DNA from: an uncultured Lachnospiraceae bacterium
GTDB taxonomy: Bacteria > Bacillota > Clostridia > Lachnospirales > Lachnospiraceae
Direction: 5' to 3'
Assembly: GCA_910576535.1 (NCBI GenBank)
Contig: CAJTKK010000005.1
Span: 101,136 to 165,135 of the forward strand
DNA: 64,000 nucleotides
The translations under genes and the position numbers were made by a program. The notes below the pieces were generated by a model. It saw only the letters and a list, made by a program, of their open reading frames with translations, did not search any database and was not told where the DNA came from. Shown piece after piece: positions 43,987-51,833 of this stretch. Positions within the stretch are counted from its first letter, which is position 1. Each line of letters begins with the position of its first letter.

Positions 43987-46900
43987 TTACTTTCTATTCA
44001 GTTCACCTGCCGCCTCCAGGATTTCTTTCTTGGTCAGGTACTTCTTCCTGTTCTTGTTATCGTTATCCATGACCGCTTTCACCAGACGTTCCATCGCATC
44101 CTTATTCAACTCAATAATGCGTATTGCTTCTTTCAACTGTTCTGATAAAATCCGGTTGATTAGTTCTTTTTCCTTTTCGTCATATTGATATCCTGTCTCT
44201 CCGATTTTAAGTTCTATCCCTCCTATCACGGCCAATCCGATTTCTTTTTCGTACATTCCAAACTTACACACCATATCCGCGGCAATGTTTGTAGCATACT
44301 CCAGATCACTAGCCGGGCCATGCGTCAAACCATCTTCTATTTCCAATACATCTGCAAAGATCATTTCGGCTGCCCTACCTCCTAATGCGGAACAGATCCT
44401 CTCCAGATAATATTTTTTGGTCGAATCACCTTCCCCTGTTCCAGGCCGCACATATCCGCCATGATTTCCTCTTGCCACAATGCTCATATAAGCGGGGGAT
44501 CTGCCATTGTATAGATCAACCAAAACATGCCCTGCCTCATGATATGCGGTCCGCTCTACCTCCTTTTGGGATCTGCCAATCCTTTCCTCTCCCAGCGTAC
44601 GTTTTTCAAACACCTCGTCAAACAAGTCGTCATTAATCGTGCAGCCTGATCGAATCCCCTCCCGCAAAGCTGCCTCGACTACCTGCTCAAGAATGGCCGG
44701 ACTCAATCCCTCAGACCTATCGACAATGCTTTTTAACTTTTCATCCGAAATTTTAAACATATCACTCTGTTTTTTCATGAGTTTTTCCAGCAGCCACCTT
44801 CTTCCCTCTTCATCCAAATAATCCATCTTAAACGGCAAATCAAAACGGCGTTGGAGAGCGAAGTCAATTTTATTTCCAAGATTCGTGGCTGCCATAACAA
44901 ATACCGGCTTACTGTCTACTTTTTTAAACCCATCCATCTCGATCAGCAACGCATTCAGAACCGGATTTGGAGCATTTGAATATTCCCGTCTCATACCGAT
45001 GACATCAATTTCGTCAATGAACAGAATTGCCGGCGCATATTTTCTTGCGATACGAAATTCATCCTGCACCTTCTCAGGGCCCCCATTAAGCAACTCGCTT
45101 GCACTGATGGACAAAAAATTCACCCCGGATTCCGAAGCCACAACCTTTGCCAGAGAGGTCTTGCCGGTTCCCGGAGGTCCGTACAGCAGGATTCCTTTCG
45201 GCCTCACACCGCTTTCCTTATACTTCTTAGGATTCCGGAGATAATTAATAAAAAATTCAAGCTCCTTTTTGAGATACTTTGACACATAAATATCCTTCCA
45301 GCTTTTATTCGGACGCAGATCATCGGACAGCATGGAAGACTTATCCTCGGACTCCACTGCCGTTTCGAGTTTGAAATCGCAAAAAATAATACTTCCAATA
45401 TTGGTCTTCTCATCAAATTCTTTTTTGGTTTCATACGTCAGAACCTGATGCCGCGCTGTCAGTGTCTCCATTACCGCCTGACAGCATACGTTCTTGTAGG
45501 TATCCTCCAACTGGCTTCTAAAATATTTACACTCAATAAATCCTCCAACCCCTCTTCTCATAAGGGCATTTTTTTCCTTTTCCGTATAAACATGTCCACG
45601 GCTTCCGTCCAAAATATACACTGGGATATCTTTATCTTCCTCCCGAAGTTTTAAGAAGGCATCCCGTCCGACCGTCCTGGCATCTACAACATTCAGCTCG
45701 TTTCCCGCATTTTCAAGACCATATATGTAGTCAATGACTGCGAAAAGAACATTTTCTTTATGGATCATTTTCATAAACTCATTGATATCCACAGTGTTCG
45801 CCACACATACATTATTCTTTTTTATCCTGCTGACCGACTCATATTTCACTGTTCCAAAAACAGGAATTACACAGTCCCTTTCCCCGAAGTAGAAGTCTCT
45901 GATTTCCTCTGCGGTATCTTCAAAATTACATTTCCATTCGATTCTGCTGACCATGCCGCTTTCATCCAGCCCCTGCTTTTCCTCTGCCAGTTTTAAAAGC
46001 TCATACATTTCCTTATGAATGAACTTGCCTGCTATTTTGGAAGCATTCCTGGCATCTGCACTTCCGCCCATGGAATATAATATAGTCCTGGCCAGATATT
46101 CGTTTCCCTGCTTTAGATCATAGCCAAATTTTTTTTCTATTTTTTTCAGCCGGTTCTTTATATCTTTCTCCACCAGTTCAAGAATTGCGTCTGCCTTTAA
46201 ATGATTCAGCATCAAAACTGTGTACGAAGACATTCTCGAAAGTATTTCCGGAGGGAAATAAGGCTGTCTGGTTTCCGGATCTTTCGCCTTCTCCAGCGCA
46301 TCCATCACCACCTTATCCGGAAGCAACGTAAGATTTTCATTCTGTGCATCACCGTAAAGCTGCCGACCTGCATTGGTTGTAAAAAAAATAATGGTGTCTT
46401 TAAACGATACATTCTTCTCATGAAATCTATCCCTGCAGACTCCTTCATCCAAAATCTGCAAAAAGATCCGTATCACACCGCTTCCTGCTTTTTCTATCTC
46501 ATCAAATAAAAGAACGCATCTTGGATTTTTATCCACAAACTCTGTAAGCATTCCCCCGGTATCAGTATCTTTATACTGACGGGACCAACCATGCAGATCT
46601 CTTTCTGCATGTTCCCCGGAATATCCTGCCATGTCAAACTGTTTAAAAGGAAATCCTAATTTCTTAGCAAACAACTTAGCCATAAAAGTCTTTCCCACGC
46701 CCGGAGGTCCCGCTAAAAGGTATGCGTTTCTGGGTCCTCCTTTATTCGGCTGCAACCGGATCGTCAATTCCCTGTCAAAATATGCCTCCCTCAACTTCTC
46801 AATTGCCACATCCTGTCCAAAAACCATCCCTTTCAGTTCATATTCCACGGCTCCGGCCTGCATCAAAAGCTGTTGCATGGAAACTTTGTCCTCCACCGCT

Positions 46901-47598
46901 GCCTCCATTTCTTCCGTTTCAACAACTTTGGGCTTTGGATAACGGTTAGCCAGCCGGTTCACAAAATCGGCCACGGCAGACGGATTATACCCGATAACAT
47001 TCTCCTCTTTTAAATTCTTATAAATCGCTGTCAATCCGCTTAAATTCACATCGCAGAGGCATCTTTCCAAATGTCTCTTCAGTTTGGTTGCTGCCGCCTT
47101 CCTGATACTGTCGTTCTGTCCCGACTGAATGTCCTGGATCCATTTTTTCATATCTTCTGCTATCATCCAGTATTCTATCGGTCCGCTATTTTTTTTCCTA
47201 TTGGCATCTATCCATTTGTCAAATTCTTCATCATTGTCCTCTTCTTCCTTCTCTTTCTTATCAGAAAAAAGCTCCGGATTTTCTGCTTCCGACTTATCAC
47301 CGAAAGGCAAAAATCCGTCTTCCTCCCAACTCACATCCTCCAAATAGTCGGCGCTTTCACCCAGATACACCAAATCCTCCAGATATTCTTCCGCTTCCTT
47401 TATGGCATACCGCAGGCTACCGGGCACATCTTCCGCCTCTTCCTCCATCTCGCTCCGGTATTCAAAACGGCGAAATTTTGAATTTGGATACTTGTTTGTC
47501 TGTTCAGAGCATTTTATCCATTCATTAAAAATTCCGGTCTTTCTCCCGCTTTTTACTGCATAAATCATTTTCTTCAATTTGTTTTCCTCCTCCGGCAT
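43987..47598 (-). CDS. Clp-type AAA+ / receiver-like / FtsH-type AAA+ / M41 peptidase fusion protein
   Basis: A 1203-residue protein with no membrane helix. Parts in order: acidic N-terminus (1-240); a Clp-like AAA+ domain with Walker A GPPGVGKT at 297-304, Walker B LLFDEIEK at 363-370 and a following TTNAGRQLYG; a receiver-like region about 575-715 (VLFAVIDYIYG, then DIPVYILDGS and GVGGFIECKY); an FtsH-like AAA+ domain with GPPGTGKT at 807-814 and ILFIDEID near 858, then ATNLGNKIDFALQRRFD; and an M41 metallopeptidase domain with HEAGH at 1020-1024 and the third zinc ligand Asp near 1098 (GPASDLEYATNIA). True FtsH is half this size and membrane-anchored. The architecture suggests a soluble ATP-driven protease with its own signal-receiving domain. 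It ends an operon of small genes. Confidence 0.9.
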   Translation of the reverse strand: MPEEENKLKKMIYAVKSGRKTGIFNEWIKCSEQTNKYPNSKFRRFEYRSEMEEEAEDVPGSLRYAIKEAEEYLEDLVYLGESADYLEDVSWEEDGFLPFGDKSEAENPELFSDKKEKEEEDNDEEFDKWIDANRKKNSGPIEYWMIAEDMKKWIQDIQSGQNDSIRKAAATKLKRHLERCLCDVNLSGLTAIYKNLKEENVIGYNPSAVADFVNRLANRYPKPKVVETEEMEAAVEDKVSMQQLLMQAGAVEYELKGMVFGQDVAIEKLREAYFDRELTIRLQPNKGGPRNAYLLAGPPGVGKTFMAKLFAKKLGFPFKQFDMAGYSGEHAERDLHGWSRQYKDTDTGGMLTEFVDKNPRCVLLFDEIEKAGSGVIRIFLQILDEGVCRDRFHEKNVSFKDTIIFFTTNAGRQLYGDAQNENLTLLPDKVVMDALEKAKDPETRQPYFPPEILSRMSSYTVLMLNHLKADAILELVEKDIKNRLKKIEKKFGYDLKQGNEYLARTILYSMGGSADARNASKIAGKFIHKEMYELLKLAEEKQGLDESGMVSRIEWKCNFEDTAEEIRDFYFGERDCVIPVFGTVKYESVSRIKKNNVCVANTVDINEFMKMIHKENVLFAVIDYIYGLENAGNELNVVDARTVGRDAFLKLREEDKDIPVYILDGSRGHVYTEKEKNALMRRGVGGFIECKYFRSQLEDTYKNVCCQAVMETLTARHQVLTYETKKEFDEKTNIGSIIFCDFKLETAVESEDKSSMLSDDLRPNKSWKDIYVSKYLKKELEFFINYLRNPKKYKESGVRPKGILLYGPPGTGKTSLAKVVASESGVNFLSISASELLNGGPEKVQDEFRIARKYAPAILFIDEIDVIGMRREYSNAPNPVLNALLIEMDGFKKVDSKPVFVMAATNLGNKIDFALQRRFDLPFKMDYLDEEGRRWLLEKLMKKQSDMFKISDEKLKSIVDRSEGLSPAILEQVVEAALREGIRSGCTINDDLFDEVFEKRTLGEERIGRSQKEVERTAYHEAGHVLVDLYNGRSPAYMSIVARGNHGGYVRPGTGEGDSTKKYYLERICSALGGRAAEMIFADVLEIEDGLTHGPASDLEYATNIAADMVCKFGMYEKEIGLAVIGGIELKIGETGYQYDEKEKELINRILSEQLKEAIRIIELNKDAMERLVKAVMDNDNKNRKKYLTKKEILEAAGELNRK

Positions 47599-47622
47599 TT
47601 TATGCCTTCCAGAATTCTTTCA

Positions 47623-48090
47623 TTACTTTGAATGGTCAATGGAATCGGAATTGCCCATATCTTCCATCGATTTACCCTTGCAGATACTAATATGCATATT
47701 CCCGCTTTTACTGACATACGAAGTCTGATACTCATTATTGCATCCGGTGCTGTCTCCATCTTTCCACGGCATAATGCAATATTGTACCGTATCGTCCTCA
47801 TATGTGATATGGATGCCGGTGATATCAGGACATGCGAGACGTTTAAATACCGTTTCCCCGCTTTCTGTTCCAAATGAACTGTAATGCCGGTCTGCATTTT
47901 TATGTATTTCCAAATAGAGTTCCTCACAGTATTGCTCTTTAGAAATACTGTTACAAGAAGCTCTGTCAATGACTGCGGCAATATCTTTGCAATAAAATGA
48001 AACGATGTGTTCTTTGGAAATGGGGATCACTTCGCAATTTTCTAAAACAAGAACTATTGATTTGACTTCTTTCACACTCATAGACTTCAC
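47623..48090 (-). CDS. uncharacterised protein of the AAA-protease operon
   Basis: A 155-residue soluble protein with no family that I recognise. It begins MKSMSVKEVKSIVLVLENCE and has a mixed alpha/beta pattern with several cysteines: KEHIVSFYCKDIAAVIDRA, CPDITGIHITYEDDTVQYCI and SGNMHISICKG. The hydrophobic/polar alternation in the middle suggests a small beta sheet. It lies 24 bases before the large AAA gene and 85 bases after the RNase H gene on the same strand, so it may be an adaptor or substrate-recognition protein for the protease. That is inference from position only. Confidence 0.6.
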   Translation of the reverse strand: MKSMSVKEVKSIVLVLENCEVIPISKEHIVSFYCKDIAAVIDRASCNSISKEQYCEELYLEIHKNADRHYSSFGTESGETVFKRLACPDITGIHITYEDDTVQYCIMPWKDGDSTGCNNEYQTSYVSKSGNMHISICKGKSMEDMGNSDSIDHSK

Positions 48091-48175
48091 ACTATTCCTC
48101 TGCTTCCCATCATAAATATTTCAGAAACAAGGCTATTCCAAATCTTGCTGCCGATGCGGATATTTTTTGATCTTG

Positions 48176-49204
48176 TCATTCATCCGTCTGGTTTCTGAAT
48201 TTGGGCCGGAATTTTCCGTCATATTTTTCTAATACATTTTTCACAAGCTCTCTGGCATGTCCGGCATGTTTTCTTCTTTTCTCTGCATCAGCAGTGGCTG
48301 GAAATCCCTTGAATTCATCCGGTATGGCTCTGAAAACATTGAAATCTTCTTGCCGCTTTATTGCTATTCCGGTTTCAGCTTTTGCCAGAATATCCACTAA
48401 ATCATTATAAACAGCATGCGGATATTTCTCCTTATTTCCGACCTTATACTGTTCTTTTTCGTCTTCGTTCTGTTTGTCTTTGACATCATGGCTATCCACT
48501 TTTTTAAACGTTATGTCATCATCCTTTAAAAATCCTTCTTCTTCTAATTTCTGCAAAAATTCTCTATATTGATAAGCTATATCTCCTTTCGCCGTGCTTA
48601 AATCTTTCCTGTTATCATAGCCTTGCCTGATACCATCACGGTCATAAGTGAGCAGAATCTTTTTTAGCCTTCTATCTTTACAGCAAATTTCCAGTGACCG
48701 CATTGCCCCGAAAAGCTCACCAACTGTTACATGAGATCCCGATACTAAACCACTTTTTCCAAACCGGCTTTTAAAAGAGTATTCCTCCGGTTCTTTTTTT
48801 TCGCCATTACCATCATATCTGACAATTTTATATTTTTTTCCACCCTCCACATCTTGTATGGTGCAGCTTTCTATGTAAGGCTTATTTTCGTCTTTAAAAA
48901 AGATAATCAAGCCATATGACGCTATTGTATTATCTTTTGAAGTAAAGCTCCCATCCGTATATATGACAGCATCATATTTTGCAGCGTCAAACGGCTTGTA
49001 ATGTTTTTCTATATATTCGTCCCACTGTCCCTTACTGAATGCATCCGCTTCCTCCTTATATACAAACCCCGGCGGGTCGGCATTTTTTTGTCCCATTTTT
49101 TTTGCAGCAGCCTGTGCCTCCTTATAATCGTGATACTCAACTAAAGCGACATTCCCTTTCCAAGTATAGAATTTTTTTATTTTCTCTGTTTTCTGTGTTC
49201 CCAT
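48176..49204 (-). CDS. RNase H family protein with N-terminal viroplasmin-like segment
   Basis: A 342-residue protein. Residues 1-65 (FYTWKGNVALVEYHDYKEAQ, then GFVYKEEADAFSKGQ) resemble the small RNA/DNA-hybrid-binding domain at the front of many RNase HI enzymes, in altered form. The RNase H fold follows, with the acidic residues in place: YDAVIYTDGSF (Asp), VTVGELFGAMRSLE (Glu), ILLTYDRDGIRQGYD (Asp) and HAVYNDLVDILAK (Asp). There is a 35-residue insert between the first and second strands and a longer basic C-terminus than in housekeeping RNase HI. GGAG 8 bases before the ATG at 49204 sets the start. It may cut RNA in RNA-DNA hybrids for the local system. Confidence 0.85.
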   Translation of the reverse strand: MGTQKTEKIKKFYTWKGNVALVEYHDYKEAQAAAKKMGQKNADPPGFVYKEEADAFSKGQWDEYIEKHYKPFDAAKYDAVIYTDGSFTSKDNTIASYGLIIFFKDENKPYIESCTIQDVEGGKKYKIVRYDGNGEKKEPEEYSFKSRFGKSGLVSGSHVTVGELFGAMRSLEICCKDRRLKKILLTYDRDGIRQGYDNRKDLSTAKGDIAYQYREFLQKLEEEGFLKDDDITFKKVDSHDVKDKQNEDEKEQYKVGNKEKYPHAVYNDLVDILAKAETGIAIKRQEDFNVFRAIPDEFKGFPATADAEKRRKHAGHARELVKNVLEKYDGKFRPKFRNQTDE

Positions 49205-49284
49205 TATATTTTCTCCATTCAGTACAAGATTCATATCCGCGTTCAATTTGTTTGTTATGTTTCTGTATTCCGTTATTCATTCCG

Positions 49285-49680
49285 TCAACTGTTCTTTTCT
49301 AATCTGCTCAGCGCCTCCTTAAAACCTGAATCAAGATCGTTCAGCTCGTTATACCATACGCTTCCCAATATATCGGGGATACTGTAATTCAGAGAGGAAC
49401 AGACCACAATCGGAATGCTAATTTTTTCTTTTTTCATTCTTTCAATCAATTTGAATCCCGCTTCCTCATCTACAGCTTCTCCCGCTTCCAGCGGATATTG
49501 CATATCTGTCACGATCAAATCGGTCTTATCCTCACCATGGTATATTTGTTCCCACAGTTTTTCCTGATTCCTCACTGTCATGATATTCCGAACGCCATTG
49601 TATTCTAAAGCTTTTCGTATATCAGCCCCCTTCATCACATCGTCATCCGCAATGACCACTTTTATTTTTGACAGATCCAT
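49285..49680 (-). CDS. stand-alone response-regulator receiver domain
   Basis: A 131-residue receiver-only protein: KIKVVIADDDVMKGADIRKA with the acidic pair, LIVTDMQYP with the phosphorylatable Asp, and IPIVVCSSLN with the Ser/Thr position. The usual Lys after the fifth strand is not clear (WYNELNDLD), so the switch mechanism may differ. Between the Asp and the fourth helix there is an acidic insert (LEAGEAVDEEAGFKLIERM), which resembles the same place in the receiver-like part of the large AAA protein. AGGAGG lies 6 bases before the ATG at 49680. No histidine kinase is nearby. Confidence 0.88.
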   Translation of the reverse strand: MDLSKIKVVIADDDVMKGADIRKALEYNGVRNIMTVRNQEKLWEQIYHGEDKTDLIVTDMQYPLEAGEAVDEEAGFKLIERMKKEKISIPIVVCSSLNYSIPDILGSVWYNELNDLDSGFKEALSRLEKNS

Positions 49681-49864
49681 CATAATCCTCCTTCCGCCGT
49701 ACAATACCTCAATATTGTTCCTCCGACACCCATACCGTTATTATCATTCTCGTATATAGCGCCCCTCCTATCCCTGTCAATTTTTTGTATGCAATGAACG
49801 CTCCCCGGGTTTTCTGACTTTTCAAGATATTTCATGTTATAAAAAGAATGGTATATGGTTCGCA

Positions 49865-50128
49865 TTACCAGAACCATCTGTAACGGTCACCATAACGATA
49901 TGCGCGGCTTGCATTCTGAAAGCCGCCTCCTATCGCACTTGCAATACCAAAAGCAACAGCAACACTTACCATAACTGCCGCAACTACACCGGCAAGCGCC
50001 AAACCAATCGCAACAATCGCTGCAATCTTAAGTAAGGTTATCATAACTTTTGCAGCTTTCCCGCCTCGTGTTAATTTATCCCAAGGAGTCATTTTCAGCT
50101 TTCTCATCTTAGCTATCAGTTTCTTCAT
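49865..50128 (-). CDS. small hydrophobic protein with aromatic C-terminus
   Basis: An 87-residue protein with a basic start (MKKLIAKMRKLKMTPWDKLT), a long Ala/Val/Gly/Ile-rich stretch that could form one or two membrane helices (ITLLKIAAIVAIGLALAGVV, AAVMVSVAVAFGIASA) and the tail GGGFQNASRAYRYGDRYRWF. I recognise no family. A decayed copy of the C-terminal half is found on the other strand at 53918-54067 (NHASRAYRPGDYCRGY). It may be a membrane anchor or pore-forming part of the operon. GGTGG lies about 9 bases before the ATG. It sits 185 bases before the receiver gene. Confidence 0.65.
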   Translation of the reverse strand: MKKLIAKMRKLKMTPWDKLTRGGKAAKVMITLLKIAAIVAIGLALAGVVAAVMVSVAVAFGIASAIGGGFQNASRAYRYGDRYRWFW

Positions 50129-50274
50129 ACTTTTTTACCACCTTTCAAAAGTAATTTTCTTGTTTCTACCTAATAAAACGACTAAGTAGGACAGGCGGTT
50201 GCATAATTTTAAAAAATTTTTAAAAATCTTTATCCAAGAATAAGAATAGCTCCGGCGCCCCGGCTGCGTATCTG

Positions 50275-50949
50275 TTAATTTTCTTCGTTATATGGCAAAA
50301 TCAGCCAGTCTCCTGTTTCAGTAACACGATAATATTTGTTATTTTGCGTATCAATTTTTATAACAGGAATCATGCCGCTTTCCAAAACAGTCCCGTCTAT
50401 GTAATAGTGGCTCTCTCCATCAAAATAAATATCATGGAAATTTGGAACGCCTGATATCTCCGCCGTTCCTATATGCCCTGCAACGATCTTCATGTCATGA
50501 TAAAATCTGCCTGTCTGAGCTGGATATTTCTCCGTAAAGATATAATCACTGGTTCCCCATTCCCATAAATCCTCCGCCTCTTCATCAATTCCGGCATGGA
50601 CAAAGATTGTATTTCCTTCGACATAATATCTTGGCAGGTTTTGCATCCATATAAAATATCCGGCGCTATCCTCTGTGTGATCAGTATCCCCATCGCCGTT
50701 TACGCCGATGGGCCACCTGCCGTCACACGCCATTTCCTCATGATTTCCAAGCAGGGCTATCACCTTATCATTGCCATATTTGATTTGTAACTGCATAATT
50801 TTTTTAAGAACACCATAACTGTCCGGTCCATGTACATAATCGCCCAGAAGAATCAGTTTATTGTCACCGGAAAGGTCAGCCAATGACAATGCGTATTCAA
50901 AAGCGTCAAGGCATCCATGTATGTCACTCATTGCATAAATGTAACTCAT
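50275..50949 (-). CDS. PPP-family metallophosphatase (Ser/Thr phosphatase or Ap4A-hydrolase type)
   Basis: A 224-residue enzyme with the metallophosphoesterase motifs in order: SDIHGCLDAF (Asp, His), LLGDYVHGPDSYG (a variant of GDxxDRG in which His replaces the second Asp), LLGNHEEM, FVHAGID, and AGHIGTAEI. Such proteins dephosphorylate Ser/Thr-phosphoproteins or cleave diadenosine polyphosphates. It is the first gene of the leftward operon that ends with the AAA protease, and could remove phosphate from a component of that system. Confidence 0.9.
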   Translation of the reverse strand: MSYIYAMSDIHGCLDAFEYALSLADLSGDNKLILLGDYVHGPDSYGVLKKIMQLQIKYGNDKVIALLGNHEEMACDGRWPIGVNGDGDTDHTEDSAGYFIWMQNLPRYYVEGNTIFVHAGIDEEAEDLWEWGTSDYIFTEKYPAQTGRFYHDMKIVAGHIGTAEISGVPNFHDIYFDGESHYYIDGTVLESGMIPVIKIDTQNNKYYRVTETGDWLILPYNEEN

Positions 50950-50959
50950 CTTATTCCTC

Positions 50960-51259
50960 TTAAATTCCCAGAATATCTTTCCCCGTCAGGCACTTCTGCT
51001 TGTCGGCCATATCCTCCGCAAAAAAAACAGCTTGTCCGCAAATTCCTGCGCCACGAAAATCTTGCCCACCCCGGGAGATCCCGCGAACAGGTATGCATTC
51101 CCCGATCCCTTTCTTTCGTCTTTCAAACGAGTTCTTTTTTCTGCCCTGACAGACAAACTTAAACTCATCTATACTGAACTCGCCCATGTATTTTTCCGTA
51201 AGCATAAAGGTATGCCAAAGGCTGCCCTGGGTTATGCCTCCAAATGTGCTTGGCAGCAT
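50960..51259 (-). pseudogene. decayed copy of the Clp-type AAA+ domain
   Basis: A frame at 50986-51168 contains GSGNAYLFAGSPGVGKIFVA and QEFADKL, which matches GGPRNAYLLAGPPGVGKTFMA of the AAA protease next to it. The Walker A Thr is Ile here. The upstream part (TFMLTEKYMGEFSIDEFKFV) is in another frame, and the frame changes again at the 3' side, so at least one shift has broken the gene. Only about 100 residues remain. It lies directly upstream of the phosphatase, so the operon once had, or arose beside, a second AAA gene. Confidence 0.65.
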
Positions 51260-51704
51260 TGCCCAGTTTTCCGCGGACGGCTTTTTTCATCTCATGATTG
51301 ATTATACACTGGCAAACCGGCCACGTAAAGAGTCTGTGCGGATCATTAAGCAGGAACCTCTCCAATCATATTGCATACTGTTCGGTGCAGCAGTCTAACA
51401 TTGAAGCTACGCCAAATAAGGTTGATAAAAAGCAGGCCGTAATCCCAATCTTCCAATTCGCGGCTTAACAGACAGACTCATTATCCGGGATTGATCCTTC
51501 CAAACTGAACGGCAAAAACAGCGTCTTGTAAGTAAAACTACGGAAGCTCAAGAAACTCTTACCCTTGTGCGCAGCGCAAACATATGATAAAATTCATAAC
51601 TGTATTTTAACAGAATTTATAGAATATCTGCAACCGGCGGCATTCTCTATTCGTTCTATAGATGTATGTAACACATCACGGACAGAGCGAAAGGAGATAA
51701 GATT
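51260..51704. other. gap upstream of the sigma-factor operon
   Basis: No gene recognised. Near 51629-51655 the plus strand has TGCAAC, 17 bases and CGTT, similar to promoters of extracytoplasmic-function sigma factors, about 50 bases upstream of the 41-codon gene. Self-activation of the sigma gene is possible but weakly supported. Confidence 0.3.
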
Positions 51705-51830
51705 ATGCCGGATGATTTCATCAGGCGCATGATCCGGGCAGTCATCCAATCATTCCCAATAGATGATGAGAAGAAAACGGACATGCTGCGAAGTATTATG
51801 GGCAAAAAAAAGAAAGAGGAGGATCAATAA
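51705..51830 (+). CDS. 41-residue protein ahead of the sigma factor
   Basis: A short gene, MPDDFIRRMIRAVIQSFPID to a basic/acidic tail GKKKKEEDQ, with AAAGGAG 8 bases before its ATG. It ends 3 bases before the sigma gene start, and its last codons contain that gene's AGGAGG, so the two are coupled. The amphipathic helix and charged tail suggest a small protein-binding peptide. I recognise no family. Confidence 0.6.
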   Translation: MPDDFIRRMIRAVIQSFPIDDEKKTDMLRSIMGKKKKEEDQ

Positions 51831-51833
51831 ATT

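Noticed and set aside
50275..50949. Housekeeping Ap4A hydrolase outside the AAA system
   Set aside because: Not excluded by sequence, but its strand, small gaps and position as first gene of the run made me keep it in the candidate system.
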